DNA from: Roseobacter litoralis Och 149
Lineage (GTDB): Bacteria; Pseudomonadota; Alphaproteobacteria; Rhodobacterales; Rhodobacteraceae
Direction: 5' to 3'
Assembly: GCF_000154785.2 (NCBI RefSeq)
Contig: NC_015730.1
Coordinates: 620,001 to 684,000, forward strand
DNA: 64,000 nt
Positions 44,624 through 54,695 of this stretch are shown here, one piece after another. How positions within the stretch are numbered: the stretch's first letter is position 1; each line of letters begins with the position of its first letter. A program made the position numbers and the translations under genes. Below the pieces are notes generated by a model. It did no database searches and was not told where the DNA came from. It saw only the letters and a list, made by a program, of their open reading frames with translations.

Positions 44624-45931
44624 TTAATCCACTGCTGAGAGGTCAAAGTTCTCGTTCGGAAAGTACTTGTGCAGACGCGCATCCGCGGCGCGCGCGTGCC
44701 CTTCCATCCCCTCCAGACGAGAAATCCGCGCCGTGGCTTCGGCCACCGGGCGTGCGCCATCCCGGGTGGAGCGCTGCCAAGTTACGATTTTCATGTATTT
44801 ATGCACGGACAAACCGCCAGTGTATTTTGCGGATCGCGATGTGGGCAGCACGTGGTTGGTCCCGGATGCCTTGTCACCAAATGAAACGGTTGTCTCTTCG
44901 CCCAGAAAGAGCGAGCCGTAGCACTGCAGTCGGTCCAGCCACCATGGCAGGTCTTCGGCCTGTACGGTTAGGTGTTCGGGGGCGTAATCATCTGAGCAGT
45001 CGGCCATTTCCTCGCGGTTGGCACAGACGATCACCTCGGCATAGTCACGCCATGCGGCAAACGCGTTATCCCGGTTCAGTTCTGGCAGGTCGTCGATAAG
45101 ACCCGGTACCAATTCCATGACCTTTTCAGCCAACGCACGGGTATCTGTTACGAGCCAAACCGGAGAGTTATATCCGTGCTCTGCCTGGCTGACGAGGTCT
45201 GTCGCGACCATGAAGGGGTCGGCAGAGGCATCTGCCAGCACAAGACTGTCGGTTGGCCCTGCAATCATATCGATGCCGACACGGCCAAACAAAATGCGCT
45301 TGGCTTCGGCGACAAACTGGTTGCCCGGGCCGACCAGAATATCCGCTTTTGGCAAATCAAAGAGGCCAAAGGTCATGGCGGCGACCCCCTGAACCCCACC
45401 CATGGACAGGATTTTGTCGGCACCGCAGAGGTTGGCGGCATAGACGATCGCGGGATTGATCCCGACATCGGGTCGCGGCGGCGAACATGCGGTGATGTGC
45501 TGGCAGCCTGCAACCTTTGCGGTGGTGACGGTCATGATCGCACTTGCAATGTGGCTGTAACGCCCGCCGGGAACATAGCATCCGGCAGCCCGCACGGGGA
45601 TGGCCTTTTGGCCAGCGATTAACCCGGGAACGATTTCAAGTTCCACATCCTTCATTGTGGATTTTTGCACCTCAGCGAAGCGGCGCACGTTGTCATGTGC
45701 AAACGCGATATCGTCTTTCAGTTTCTGGCTGACCTTGGCGCTGGCGGCGTCGATCTCTTCTGCGGTCAGGATGACATTGCCGGTATATTTATCGAACTTT
45801 TCAGCATAGCGCATCGCCGCAGCATCGCCGCCGGCCTCTATGTCGCTCAGAATATTCTGAACGGTCTCGCGCACGTCCCCCGCATCTGTCATCGCGGTCT
45901 TTTCAGCTTTTTTCAGATATTCACGAGCCAT
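44624..45931 (-). CDS. hpsN: Sulfopropanediol (dihydroxypropanesulfonate) 3-dehydrogenase HpsN
   Basis: A 435-residue homologue of histidinol dehydrogenase, with PVRAAGCYVPGGRYSHIAS, GPGNQFVAEAKR and LLTDTRALAE-type metal region motifs. In dihydroxypropanesulfonate users, this enzyme oxidises the alcohol at C-3 in two NAD-dependent steps to sulfolactate. A role in histidine synthesis is unlikely as no his gene is near and the neighbours make a sulfonate pathway. The start at 45931 follows GGAGG closely; the open frame runs upstream to 46027, through the operator, and its extra 32 residues look nonsensical. It is the first gene of the operon. Confidence 0.82.
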   Translation of the reverse strand: MAREYLKKAEKTAMTDAGDVRETVQNILSDIEAGGDAAAMRYAEKFDKYTGNVILTAEEIDAASAKVSQKLKDDIAFAHDNVRRFAEVQKSTMKDVELEIVPGLIAGQKAIPVRAAGCYVPGGRYSHIASAIMTVTTAKVAGCQHITACSPPRPDVGINPAIVYAANLCGADKILSMGGVQGVAAMTFGLFDLPKADILVGPGNQFVAEAKRILFGRVGIDMIAGPTDSLVLADASADPFMVATDLVSQAEHGYNSPVWLVTDTRALAEKVMELVPGLIDDLPELNRDNAFAAWRDYAEVIVCANREEMADCSDDYAPEHLTVQAEDLPWWLDRLQCYGSLFLGEETTVSFGDKASGTNHVLPTSRSAKYTGGLSVHKYMKIVTWQRSTRDGARPVAEATARISRLEGMEGHARAADARLHKYFPNENFDLSAVD

Positions 45932-46012
45932 TTCGCGCCTCCAGCGTGTCACATATGTTTGGTGGATCAATGTTGGGGTTGCCCACCAATAGAATCCCTT
46001 GGTATGCAGATG

Positions 46013-46048
46013 TGTAAGCGCTTGCATGGCTCAATGCAAGCGCTTACA
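46013..46048. promoter_or_regulatory. Paired LacI-type operator between hpsN and its regulator
   Basis: TGTAAGCGCTTGCAT (46013-46027) and its reverse complement ATGCAAGCGCTTACA (46034-46048) flank a 6-base spacer, making a perfect 15-base inverted repeat. Each half holds AAGCGCTT, itself a palindrome of the type bound by LacI/GalR proteins, so two dimers could bind, one helical turn or two apart. It lies between the divergent sulfonate operon and the lacI-type gene and may control both. Confidence 0.85.
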
Positions 46049-46094
46049 TCAACCAGGTCCGTACTCTGGACCCTAAGCGTCAGGCGATGGTGAG

Positions 46095-47117
46095 ATGGTC
46101 AAATCTACAGCACCCACTCTGGAAGATGTGGCCAAAATGGCCGGGGTCTCGACTGCGAGCATTTCGCGGGCGTTGAACGATCCTGACAAAGTTGCAGCAA
46201 GTACACGGGAGAAGATTGAAAAGGCGATTGAAACTCTTGGATATACGCCAAACTTTGGCGGTCGTGCGCTCGCGTCAAGCCGAACGAACACTGTTGGTGC
46301 CGTAATCCCTTCGATGGCCAACGCGATGTTTGCAAGCGGCCTTCAGGCTTTTCAGGAGGCTCTGGCGGTTGATGGTGTCACTCTGCTGGTTGCAACGACG
46401 GGGTTCGATTCTGAACAGGAATTCCGCCAGATTAAATCACTGGTCGGGCAGGGGGCCGATGGGCTGATGCTGATCGGGAATGACCGGCCCGACAAGACGT
46501 GGGATTTTATCGACAAACGAAGAGTGGCGCATGTGGTCTCGTGGTGTAACGTCAGCCGTGAGGGACAGTTTTTCGCGGGGTTTGATAACGCGACAGCGGC
46601 GGGTGACGCAGCAGAACGTGCAATGCGCCTTGGGCATCGGCGGATCGCTGTCATCAGTGGCCAGACGGCCAGCAACGATCGTGCCAAGGCGCGACGCGAT
46701 GGTGTCTATGCCGCTGTGGCGCGATTTGGCGATGGCGCGCGTATCACCCATGAGGTCGAAGCACCCTATTTGATCGACGATGCTGCTGCAGCGTTTGATC
46801 AGATCATGGCGCAGGCGGAAAAGCCGACCGTGGTTTTATGTGCGAATGATGCGCTGGCCGCCGGTGCGATGATGCGCGCACGTGAGATTGGCATGTCGCT
46901 ACCGGATGAGATGTCTTTCGTTGGCTTTGACGATGTGGGGCTGGCGCGTGTGGTCACACCGGCGCTGACAACGGTGCGTGTGCCCCAGATCGAAATGGGT
47001 CGCGCGGCAGCGCAATTCCTATTGGCCAAGATTGCCGGGGAGAATGATCTGTCTTCCACGACCTTCGCGACTGAATTCATTCAACGCGAGTCACTGAAAC
47101 CACCGCGCCTGCCTTGA
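46095..47117 (+). CDS. LacI family transcriptional regulator of the sulfonate operon
   Basis: A 340-residue repressor. The N-terminal helix-turn-helix reads TLEDVAKMAGVSTASISRAL, and the effector-binding domain follows the periplasmic-binding-protein fold, starting at VGAVIPSM, with GFDDVGLARVVTPALT near the end. It is divergent from hpsN, and the paired operator lies 47 bases before its start. A sulfonate intermediate such as sulfolactate is the likely effector; this is inferred only from context. Confidence 0.88.
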   Translation: MVKSTAPTLEDVAKMAGVSTASISRALNDPDKVAASTREKIEKAIETLGYTPNFGGRALASSRTNTVGAVIPSMANAMFASGLQAFQEALAVDGVTLLVATTGFDSEQEFRQIKSLVGQGADGLMLIGNDRPDKTWDFIDKRRVAHVVSWCNVSREGQFFAGFDNATAAGDAAERAMRLGHRRIAVISGQTASNDRAKARRDGVYAAVARFGDGARITHEVEAPYLIDDAAAAFDQIMAQAEKPTVVLCANDALAAGAMMRAREIGMSLPDEMSFVGFDDVGLARVVTPALTTVRVPQIEMGRAAAQFLLAKIAGENDLSSTTFATEFIQRESLKPPRLP

Positions 47118-47169
47118 CATCCAAGGCTTTGCGCTTTCTGTTCCTGCGAATTAGAAGGAGAGTTTGACT

Positions 47170-48285
<1,116 letters not shown>

Positions 48286-48293
48286 GTGACCCC

Positions 48294-48321
48294 GTCAGCC
48301 CCCATCCAATTGGGGGCTGAC
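48294..48321. terminator. Perfect hairpin between frmA and ureG
   Basis: GTCAGCCCCC (48294-48303) and GGGGGCTGAC (48312-48321) form a perfect 10-base-pair stem with an 8-base loop. It sits where frmA and ureG converge and overlaps the last codons of ureG. There is no T run on either side, so it may act as a bidirectional transcript end or 3' stabiliser. Confidence 0.6.
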
Positions 48322-48963
48322 GCCCGCCAAATCGGCGCCGAGACCCGAAATAGCGCGCAGATGATCCAGCACCTCTGACACACCCTGACCATGGCGCAAC
48401 GCGGTAAAGACAAAGGGGCGGCCTGCGCGCATCCGCGTCGCGTCCCGCTCCATCACTTCCAGCGATGCGCCCACATGCGGGGCCAGATCGGTTTTGTTGA
48501 TGATCAGGACATCGGATCGGGTGATGGCCGGGCCGCCCTTGCGCGGAATTTCTTCTCCCGCCGCCACGTCAATGACGTAGAGCGTGACATCCGCCAGTTC
48601 CGGTGAAAACGTGGCTGACAGGTTGTCGCCACCGCTTTCGATCAGGATCGCTTCGATCTCGGGATGACGCGTCTGCATTTCGGCAACGGCTGCTAGGTTG
48701 ATCGATGCATCTTCGCGGATCGCCGTATGTGGACACCCCCCGGTTTCGACGCCGATCACCCGATCCTGCGGCAGGATTTGCAACCGCATCAGCGCTTCGG
48801 CGTCTTCTTGGGTGTAAATGTCATTGGTAATCACGCCAATCGAATGTCGCGGGCTCAGCGCCTTTGCCAGAGCCGCTGTAAGCGTGGTTTTGCCAGCGCC
48901 CACCGGGCCGCCGATGCCAATGCGCAAGGGTCCGTTCAGCGTAAGGGGCGATGCAACGTTCAT
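48295..48963 (-). CDS. ureG: Urease accessory GTPase UreG
   Basis: A 222-residue GTPase that powers nickel insertion into urease with UreF, UreD and UreE. The P-loop [17 protein letters not shown] is near the N-terminus, the switch EDAEAL and the metal-binding [12 protein letters not shown] motif follow, and [10 protein letters not shown] is the guanine-specificity region. Its start overlaps the ureF stop by four bases. Confidence 0.95.
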   Translation of the reverse strand: MNVASPLTLNGPLRIGIGGPVGAGKTTLTAALAKALSPRHSIGVITNDIYTQEDAEALMRLQILPQDRVIGVETGGCPHTAIREDASINLAAVAEMQTRHPEIEAILIESGGDNLSATFSPELADVTLYVIDVAAGEEIPRKGGPAITRSDVLIINKTDLAPHVGASLEVMERDATRMRAGRPFVFTALRHGQGVSEVLDHLRAISGLGADLAGVSPQLDGG

Positions 48964-49601
48964 GTGCGAAATACCTTTGAATACTGGGTTTCATGATGCA
49001 TGGCGGCAATATCAAGCGCCATGCAGGAGGAGGTCAGATCGTCAAGACCGGCATCATGGCACCGGCGGGCCACCTGCCGGATCAGCGGCGCCAGTGCAGC
49101 CAACACAGCCTGTCCTTCGGTTTGCCCCAAAGGCACCAGACGCACCGCTGCAGACACAAGGTTCGCGGCAAAGGCATGGGTGTAGATTTCAAGTGTCAGA
49201 TCCAGTGGCAGGCCCTGCGCACAGGCCGCGCGCCCAACCGCAACGGGGTAGCATAGCTGTCCAAGGTCGGTCGCCCAGATGGCATCCACCGCCTTGGCAA
49301 ATGCCGTGCCCTGATCCACCGTTTCTGTCATACGTTCCGCAGAGCTGGCAAAAGCACGGGCAATGGCGTCTATCCGGCTAACGTCTTCCGGGAGTGCTTT
49401 GTAGGTCGCCGCAAGGAGAATGCCGTCGCTCGTCCCACTTCCGTGTTCTAAAATGTCCTGGACCCAGTCTCGCAGCGCCTTTGCATCGCGCATGTCACCA
49501 CGATCAATGACCTGTTCAAGACCATGCGAATAGGCGTAGGCGCCGACCGGGAAACCGGGCGAAAGCCACTGCGTGAGTGTCAGGAACGCGTCAGTGCTCA
49601 T
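48960..49601 (-). CDS. ureF: Urease accessory protein UreF
   Basis: A 213-residue all-helical chaperone of the urease maturation complex, which binds UreD and Ure[22 protein letters not shown] is the family's N-terminal signature. ATG 49601 begins [11 protein letters not shown]; the frame extends 45 codons upstream into the His-rich end of ureE and is not used. It overlaps ureE by 11 bases and ureG by four. Confidence 0.93.
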   Translation of the reverse strand: MSTDAFLTLTQWLSPGFPVGAYAYSHGLEQVIDRGDMRDAKALRDWVQDILEHGSGTSDGILLAATYKALPEDVSRIDAIARAFASSAERMTETVDQGTAFAKAVDAIWATDLGQLCYPVAVGRAACAQGLPLDLTLEIYTHAFAANLVSAAVRLVPLGQTEGQAVLAALAPLIRQVARRCHDAGLDDLTSSCMALDIAAMHHETQYSKVFRT

Positions 49602-50082
49602 GGTGATGTGTATCGTGTGAATGATCATGGGCCGGGCCATGCTGGTGGCTGTGGTCATGGCCATGGGTGCGCCCGTGGCCGTAGGCCCCTCCCTCGGGTG
49701 TAAAGGGTTCAACGATTTCGGCCACTGTCGCGCCAATCTTGCCCAGCATATCGGCCATCACATGATCGCGCTGGATCAACAGCCGGTCGTCCTCGATCTG
49801 ACAAGGCGTATGCCGGTTGCCGATGTGCCACGCGATCCGGTGCAACATTTCGCCGCGCACCTCCAGCAGGGGCTCCGGTGCCGCGATGATGCCGATCAGC
49901 GTGCCATCCGCTGCCTCCAACGCGTCGCCCGCATTCAGCGAAGTCGTCTGGGGCAGGTCCACGAGCACCTGAACCCCCTTGTCGGTGGCTAACACCTTGC
50001 GCCGCAGGAACCGCGCGTCATAGTCGAGCGTCACGTGATCGTCCGGATGGTGGCTGTGGGTGATTTTCTGGGCGGTTAGCAT
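49591..50082 (-). CDS. ureE: Urease accessory nickel chaperone UreE
   Basis: A 163-residue nickel-binding chaperone. The N-terminal domain starts ITHSHHPDDHVTL and the C-terminus is a His-rich tail with many HxH repeats (about residues 136-163), typical for nickel storage. It delivers nickel to the UreDFG complex. A GC-rich palindromic repeat lies just upstream of it, so it is separated from ureC by that repeat and a hypothetical gene. Confidence 0.93.
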   Translation of the reverse strand: MLTAQKITHSHHPDDHVTLDYDARFLRRKVLATDKGVQVLVDLPQTTSLNAGDALEAADGTLIGIIAAPEPLLEVRGEMLHRIAWHIGNRHTPCQIEDDRLLIQRDHVMADMLGKIGATVAEIVEPFTPEGGAYGHGRTHGHDHSHQHGPAHDHSHDTHHHEH

Positions 50083-50103
50083 GATATCTCTCGGTTAGGG
50101 CGG

Positions 50104-50173
50104 TCCCCGGCCGCGGGTGGGGGTGAAGCCCCCGCCCATGGGGGCGGTCGGGGGCTGCCCGGCGTGCCGCCGG
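50104..50173 (-). repeat. GC-rich palindromic repeat, copy 1
   Basis: A roughly 70-base GC-rich element that reappears in inverted orientation at 52715-52786. Read on the minus strand it shares an identical 24-base block, a 12-base block and a 13-base block with copy 2. It contains inverted repeats able to fold into a strong hairpin. It resembles REP-type intergenic elements and lies between the hypothetical gene and ureE. Confidence 0.7.
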
Positions 50174-50214
50174 ACGTTTGCTCCACATTCGTAATCTACT
50201 CATTTTCCGGACAG

Positions 50215-50751
50215 TCAAATGTCGAAGTCTTGCCGTGAATAAGAACGAGCCAGCCGATCCTTCAAGGGTTGGAATACGTCCAGAAGAAACAACGGTACAG
50301 GCGCTGTTGCATCGGGCGCAGCCGCATACCGCAAAGCATAGTTAGATTCTGACGTATGAAGTTTTGAAAGTTCGCCAATGTGCTCATTCAGCAGCGCTAT
50401 TGGCTGTGGCCAGTCTTCATCAACGAATCGTCCGGACTCTTTCGCCGCCGCCAATGCACGCGCTCCTTCCTGTTCGGCGGCTTCTCGCAGATCTTCGCTC
50501 TGTGGGTCGGTCCAAAGCATTTCTGGCTGGTGTCCATATCTCCAGCTGCTTAGAACCTCAACCGGAACACCTTTGCGAAGCAGCCAGTGTTTCATCAAAA
50601 CCTCAAGCCCGTGCGCAACCAAGTTTCCAATAGGTGCAACCAGTGAAGTCTTACCACCTTTAACGTCAGCCACGATCCTAGCCGCTTCCAGATAACCCGA
50701 AGCCCTCGCTAAGAGTTGATACTCTAGGCTTGTTTCGGTCGCGGCACTCAA
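50215..50751 (-). CDS. Hypothetical protein in the urease operon
   Basis: A 178-residue helical protein I do not recognise. It starts at TTG 50751 within the ureC stop region (TTGA overlap) since no in-frame ATG occurs before Met53. It has no signal peptide or membrane segment. A central segment [17 protein letters not shown] and a helical N-terminus with [12 protein letters not shown] resemble HEPN-like helical bundles, but this is weak. It lies between ureC and ureE, where most urease operons have no gene, and it is followed by the palindromic repeat. Base composition is lower in GC than its neighbours, which suggests insertion. Confidence 0.6.
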   Translation of the reverse strand: MSAATETSLEYQLLARASGYLEAARIVADVKGGKTSLVAPIGNLVAHGLEVLMKHWLLRKGVPVEVLSSWRYGHQPEMLWTDPQSEDLREAAEQEGARALAAAKESGRFVDEDWPQPIALLNEHIGELSKLHTSESNYALRYAAAPDATAPVPLFLLDVFQPLKDRLARSYSRQDFDI

Positions 50752-52457
50752 AACAGAAAATACCGCTGCGCCATCGGCAGCACCTCGGCGGGTTGGCAGG
50801 TGAGGAGTTCACCATCGGCGCGGACCTCGTAGGTTTCGGGGTTCACCTCGATATGGGGCAGGGCGTCGTTCAGGATCAGGTCTTTTTTGCCGATCCCGCG
50901 CGTGCCCTTTACGGCGAGTGTTTCTTTGCGCAGGCCCAGCGTCTCGCCGATGCCCGCCGTCTGAGCCGCTTCGCTGACAAAGGTTACGGCGGAGTGTTCG
51001 ACCGACCGCCCAAAGGCCCCGAACATGGGGCGCGAATACACGGGCTGCGGTGTGGGGATGGAGGCATTGGTGTCGCCCATCTGCGCGCAGACGATGGTGC
51101 CTGCCATCAGTACCATTTCGGGTTTCACGCCAAAGAACGCAGGGTTCCACAGCACCAGATCAGCGCGTTTGCCGACCTCGATGCTGCCGATCTCGTGGCT
51201 GATGCCGTGGGCAATCGCCGGGTTAATTGTATACTTCGCGATGTAGCGGCGCACGCGCATATTGTCGTTGTCGCCTGTTTCCTCGACCAATGCGCCGCGC
51301 TGTTTCTTCATCTTGTCGGCGGTTTGCCATGTGCGGATGATGACTTCGCCCACCCGACCCATGGCCTGACTGTCGCTGGCGATGATGGAAAACGCGCCCA
51401 TATCGTGCAGGATGTCTTCGGCGGCGATGGTTTCGCGGCGGATGCGGCTTTCGGCAAAGGCCACGTCTTCGGGGATGGATTTGTCGAGGTGGTGGCACAC
51501 CATCAACATATCAAGATGCTCTTCCAACGTGTTCACCGTGAAGGGCCGCGTCGGGTTGGTGGAAGAGGGGATCACATTCGCGTCGCCACAGATCTTGATG
51601 ATATCCGGGGCATGCCCGCCGCCCGCGCCCTCGGTGTGAAAGGCGTGGATCGTGCGGCCTTTGATGGCGGCCACCGTGTTTTCGACGAACCCGGACTCAT
51701 TAAGCGTATCGGTGTGGATCATCACCTGCACGTCCATGTCGTCGGCCACGGACAGGCAGCAGTCGATGGCCCCCGGTGTCGTGCCCCAATCCTCGTGCAG
51801 CTTCATCGCGCAGGCCCCGCCTTCGATCATCTCGACGAGGGCCGCCGGTTGCGACGCGTTCCCTTTGCCCGAGATGCCGAAGTTCATGGGGAAGGCATCC
51901 AACGCCTGCAACATCCGCCCGATGTGCCAAGACCCCGGTGTGCAGGTGGTGGCCAGCGTGCCATGCGCAGGACCGGTGCCACCGCCCAGCATCGTGGTGA
52001 TGCCAGAGTGCAGCGCGTCGTCGATCTGCTGCGGCGCGATAAAGTGGATATGGCTGTCGAACCCGCCCGCTGTCAGGATCTTGCCCTCGCCCGCGATGGC
52101 CTCGGTCGAGGGGCCGATAATGATGTCTATACCCGGTTGCGTGTCGGGGTTACCCGCCTTGCCGATCTTGGCAATGCGCCCGTCGCGCAGGCCGACATCT
52201 GCCTTGTAGATGCCCGTGTGATCCACGATCAGCGCGTTGGTGATGACCGTGTCCATGGCCCCTTCCGCGCGCGTGACCTGAGACTGTCCCATCCCGTCGC
52301 GGATCACCTTGCCGCCGCCAAATTTAACCTCCTCGCCATAGATGGTGTGGTCGCGCTCAACCTCGATGATGAGGTCGGTGTCAGCAAGACGCACCTTGTC
52401 GCCGGTGGTGGGGCCGAACATGGCAGCGTAGTTGGTGCGGGGGATATTGGTGGGCAT
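50748..52457 (-). CDS. ureC: Urease alpha subunit UreC
   Basis: A 569-residue catalytic subunit that hydrolyses urea to ammonia and carbamate. HIHFIAPQQ provides nickel-binding His residues, the Lys in [10 protein letters not shown] is the carbamylated nickel bridge, and [14 protein letters not shown] holds the flap with the conserved Cys and His. The C-terminus ends RYFLF, as in the family. It is encoded after a cyclase/AhpD-like pair rather than directly after ureB, with a 368-base gap before it. Confidence 0.96.
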   Translation of the reverse strand: MPTNIPRTNYAAMFGPTTGDKVRLADTDLIIEVERDHTIYGEEVKFGGGKVIRDGMGQSQVTRAEGAMDTVITNALIVDHTGIYKADVGLRDGRIAKIGKAGNPDTQPGIDIIIGPSTEAIAGEGKILTAGGFDSHIHFIAPQQIDDALHSGITTMLGGGTGPAHGTLATTCTPGSWHIGRMLQALDAFPMNFGISGKGNASQPAALVEMIEGGACAMKLHEDWGTTPGAIDCCLSVADDMDVQVMIHTDTLNESGFVENTVAAIKGRTIHAFHTEGAGGGHAPDIIKICGDANVIPSSTNPTRPFTVNTLEEHLDMLMVCHHLDKSIPEDVAFAESRIRRETIAAEDILHDMGAFSIIASDSQAMGRVGEVIIRTWQTADKMKKQRGALVEETGDNDNMRVRRYIAKYTINPAIAHGISHEIGSIEVGKRADLVLWNPAFFGVKPEMVLMAGTIVCAQMGDTNASIPTPQPVYSRPMFGAFGRSVEHSAVTFVSEAAQTAGIGETLGLRKETLAVKGTRGIGKKDLILNDALPHIEVNPETYEVRADGELLTCQPAEVLPMAQRYFLF

Positions 52458-52625
52458 TTATTTCACTCCGATCACAAGGCCGTGAGAAGCGTGGGACACA
52501 TCGCTTCTGAATTCATTCGCAAATTTTGCATAATTTGTAGTCCAGCTAAAATGTTGGTTGAGACAAGCAGTTCTTGTTCTGCTTAATGCTTCACTCGACA
52601 AGTCACACCAATTGAAAGGCAATTC

Positions 52626-52712
52626 ATGTCGAGCACAGCTTTCTGGCTTCAAGCCATCGCTTACACAATTTTTTTTCTGGTCATTCTCGGCCAGTACCGT
52701 GGCTGGTGGTGA
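52626..52712 (+). CDS. Possible 28-residue small membrane protein
   Basis: A short frame antisense to the urease operon that starts MSSTAFWLQAIAYTIF and continues hydrophobically to a QYRGWW end, with one predicted membrane segment. AAAGG lies 7 bases before the ATG, and the gene ends just before the palindromic repeat. It is too short for gene finders. No family match is known; it may also be chance. Confidence 0.3.
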   Translation: MSSTAFWLQAIAYTIFFLVILGQYRGWW

Positions 52713-52714
52713 AC

Positions 52715-52786
52715 GGCGGGCTCCGCCGGGCAGCCCCCGACCGCCCCCCCGGGCGGGGGCTTTCAGCCCCATGCCCGCGGCCGGGG
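52715..52786 (+). repeat. GC-rich palindromic repeat, copy 2
   Basis: The inverted partner of the element at 50104-50173. Together they bracket ureC and the hypothetical gene, a 2.5-kb segment. The copy carries the inverted repeats of the first and can fold into a hairpin. The similarity was found by comparing the two sequences by eye. Confidence 0.7.
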
Positions 52787-52825
52787 GATGCCCGGCTTTG
52801 GTGTGCTGCGAATACAACGTCAGCC

Positions 52826-53221
52826 TCATGCCTTGAACACCTCGTCGACCTTCACCTGCAGCGCCGTGACCAGCCCATTGGTTTGCATCGCCATGCCGAT
52901 GACGGCGGCCAGTTCTCCGTGTTGTGCGTCGCTCATGCCTTTTGCTTTGGCGGCTGCGGTGTGGGAGTGCACGCAGTAGGAACAGCCGTTGGCGGTGGAA
53001 ACGGCGATGTAGATCATCTCCTTGACCAATGGGTCGAGATCACCGGGGCCCATTACGACTTTCAGCCGCTCCCACGTGGCTTTGAGCAACGCCGGGTCAT
53101 GCGCCAGCGCGCGCCAGAAGTTATTGATGAAATCCGTCCCGCGCACAGCACGTATGTCGTCGAACACGGCCAGCACCTCAGGGCTGGCCGCGTCATCGGA
53201 TATCAGCGAAACCGTCGCCAT
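52826..53221 (-). CDS. Carboxymuconolactone decarboxylase family protein (AhpD-like)
   Basis: A 131-residue protein of the CMD/AhpD family. The redox pair is in STANGCSYCVHSHTAAAKAKG (Cys-x-x-Cys followed by His), typical for AhpD-like peroxidase partners rather than true decarboxylases. ATG 53221 is the start of homology. The start overlaps the stop of the cyclase gene by one base (TGATG), so the two are a coupled pair within the urease operon. Their link to urea metabolism is unknown. Confidence 0.82.
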   Translation of the reverse strand: MATVSLISDDAASPEVLAVFDDIRAVRGTDFINNFWRALAHDPALLKATWERLKVVMGPGDLDPLVKEMIYIAVSTANGCSYCVHSHTAAAKAKGMSDAQHGELAAVIGMAMQTNGLVTALQVKVDEVFKA

Positions 53222-54042
53222 CAGACCATCGCAAAGATGCGCGCAGGGCCACCGGTGCCGCCCACATGGTTGGGTGCGCCCACGACCAAGGTCGCCCCGG
53301 CAGCGGGCACATTGTCCAGCCCTGCGAGGTTTTCGATGCCGTAGCGGCCTTCGGGCAGCCAAGCGTAATGGGTTGCGAAATCGGGGGACGGCCCGTGATC
53401 CAGCGAGAGCGTATCCACGGCCATGCAAACGGCGGTGGTTTCTTCGACCAGCATCTGTGCGGCCTCCACATGGAAACCGGGGAAGTGTTTCACGCCATCC
53501 GCGTCATTGCCCACATAGGCATCGGTCGCGGTCTTGCCTGCCCAACCGGAATGCATCGCGATGCAGGCGCGCTCCGGGATATCGCCGTTCGCTGCGATCC
53601 ATGCTTTCAGATCATCCGGGGTGACTTGCGCGTCCGCGTCCTCTGCCGCTTTGGCGGCAATGTCGATCACACAGAGCGGGATCACAAGATCGGTCACCGG
53701 GATTTCATCCACACTGGCCCCATCGGCGGAAAAATGCAGTGGCGCGTCGATATGGGTGGCCGTGTGTTCGTTGATACTGAGGTTCATCAGGTTGAACCCG
53801 TGCTCGGCAAAATTGAACGGCTGTTCCATGGAAATACCGGGCACGCCAAAGAACGTCGGGAAATCGGGGCTGAGCTTGTGGGTCATATCGACCACACCGC
53901 CGTGTCCGGCCGCCATCGCTTGCGGGGTGGCCACGACACCGCCAAGGGCCGCTGCAGCACCTGTCATGGCGCTGGCTTTGAAAAAATTCCGCCGCGACAG
54001 CATCTTGTCCTTCACGGCGTTTATCACGCAAGCATCACACAT
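53221..54042 (-). CDS. Cyclase family protein with Tat signal (kynurenine formamidase/isatin hydrolase-like)
   Basis: A 273-residue metal-dependent hydrolase. The N-terminus has a Tat signal (SRRNFFKAS followed by an Ala-rich hydrophobic segment to AMA), so the enzyme is exported folded to the periplasm. The catalytic motif of the family, HxxTHxDxPxH, is found in NEHTATHIDAPLHFSAD. Members hydrolyse kynurenine, isatin or other cyclic amides. It lies between ureB and ureC, an unusual place, and could release ammonia- or urea-related products, but this is only a guess. Confidence 0.85.
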   Translation of the reverse strand: MCDACVINAVKDKMLSRRNFFKASAMTGAAAALGGVVATPQAMAAGHGGVVDMTHKLSPDFPTFFGVPGISMEQPFNFAEHGFNLMNLSINEHTATHIDAPLHFSADGASVDEIPVTDLVIPLCVIDIAAKAAEDADAQVTPDDLKAWIAANGDIPERACIAMHSGWAGKTATDAYVGNDADGVKHFPGFHVEAAQMLVEETTAVCMAVDTLSLDHGPSPDFATHYAWLPEGRYGIENLAGLDNVPAAGATLVVGAPNHVGGTGGPARIFAMV

Positions 54043-54074
54043 ATCGTTGTCTCCTCACTGTTAAGCAGGGGGCG

Positions 54075-54380
54075 TTAGAGATCACCCATGACCTGCTGAT
54101 TGAACCCGAAGATACGCCGCGCACCTGATATCGGGATCAGCTGCACGTCGCGTCTCTGGCCTGGTTCAAAGCGTACGGCGGTTCCTGCGGTAATGTCGAG
54201 ACGCATGCCGCGCGCGGTGTCGCGGTCAAACTCCAGCGCCGCGTTTGCCTCAGCGAAGTGGTAATGACTGCCGACCTGCACCGGGCGATCCCCTGTGTTT
54301 GCCACCATCAGCGTGATGGCCTCGGCCCCTTCATTCAGGGTGATGTTACCCTCTTTGGGCATGATTTCTCCGGGGATCAT
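54075..54380 (-). CDS. ureB: Urease beta subunit UreB
   Basis: A 101-residue structural subunit of urease, of normal length. It has [18 protein letters not shown] at the start, [18 protein letters not shown] and [14 protein letters not shown], the conserved parts. It precedes the cyclase gene by 32 bases and follows ureA by nine. Confidence 0.95.
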   Translation of the reverse strand: MIPGEIMPKEGNITLNEGAEAITLMVANTGDRPVQVGSHYHFAEANAALEFDRDTARGMRLDITAGTAVRFEPGQRRDVQLIPISGARRIFGFNQQVMGDL

Positions 54381-54389
54381 GGGTGCCTC

Positions 54390-54692
54390 CTAGCGGATCG
54401 GGTTGTGGACTGTGACAAGCTTGGTGCCATCGGGAAAGGTCGCCTCGACCTGCACATCGTGGATCATCTCGGGCACCCCCTCCATGCACTGGTCGCGATT
54501 GATCACCTGCGCGCCTGCTTCCATCATATCGGCAACGGACCGCCCGTCGCGTGCACCTTCAACAACTGCATCGGTGATCAGTGCAATCGCCTCAGGGTGA
54601 TTCAGCTTGACCCCGCGCGCGAGCCTTTTGCGGGCAACTTCGGCGGCCATTGAGATAAGTAACTTGTCTTTTTCCCGTGGGGTGAGTTGCAT
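54390..54692 (-). CDS. ureA: Urease gamma subunit UreA
   Basis: A 100-residue subunit with the family signature: [38 protein letters not shown] and [17 protein letters not shown]. It follows ureD by three bases and precedes ureB. Confidence 0.95.
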   Translation of the reverse strand: MQLTPREKDKLLISMAAEVARKRLARGVKLNHPEAIALITDAVVEGARDGRSVADMMEAGAQVINRDQCMEGVPEMIHDVQVEATFPDGTKLVTVHNPIR

Positions 54693-54695
54693 AGC

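Larger units (their letters stand above)
52458..52825. other. Intergenic region between ureC and the AhpD-like gene
   Basis: A 368-base gap that interrupts the urease operon. It has an AT-rich part (52500-52680) with a possible small plus-strand gene, and a GC-rich palindromic repeat (52715-52786). A minus-strand frame crosses it but has no recognisable features. It may contain a promoter for ureC; I see no clear pair. Confidence 0.5.

Noticed and set aside
44624..45931. Histidinol dehydrogenase (hisD) for histidine synthesis
   Set aside because: Homology is real, but the operon with comDE, two dehydrogenases and a LacI regulator points to the sulfonate enzyme.
45932..46027. N-terminal extension of hpsN into the operator
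   Set aside because: A GGAGG site precedes the start at 45931 and the extension has no homology; the operator explains the open frame by chance.
50730..52586. A 618-codon plus-strand frame opposite ureC
   Set aside because: It is the mirror of ureC, His- and Arg-rich without any motif; ureC is certain.
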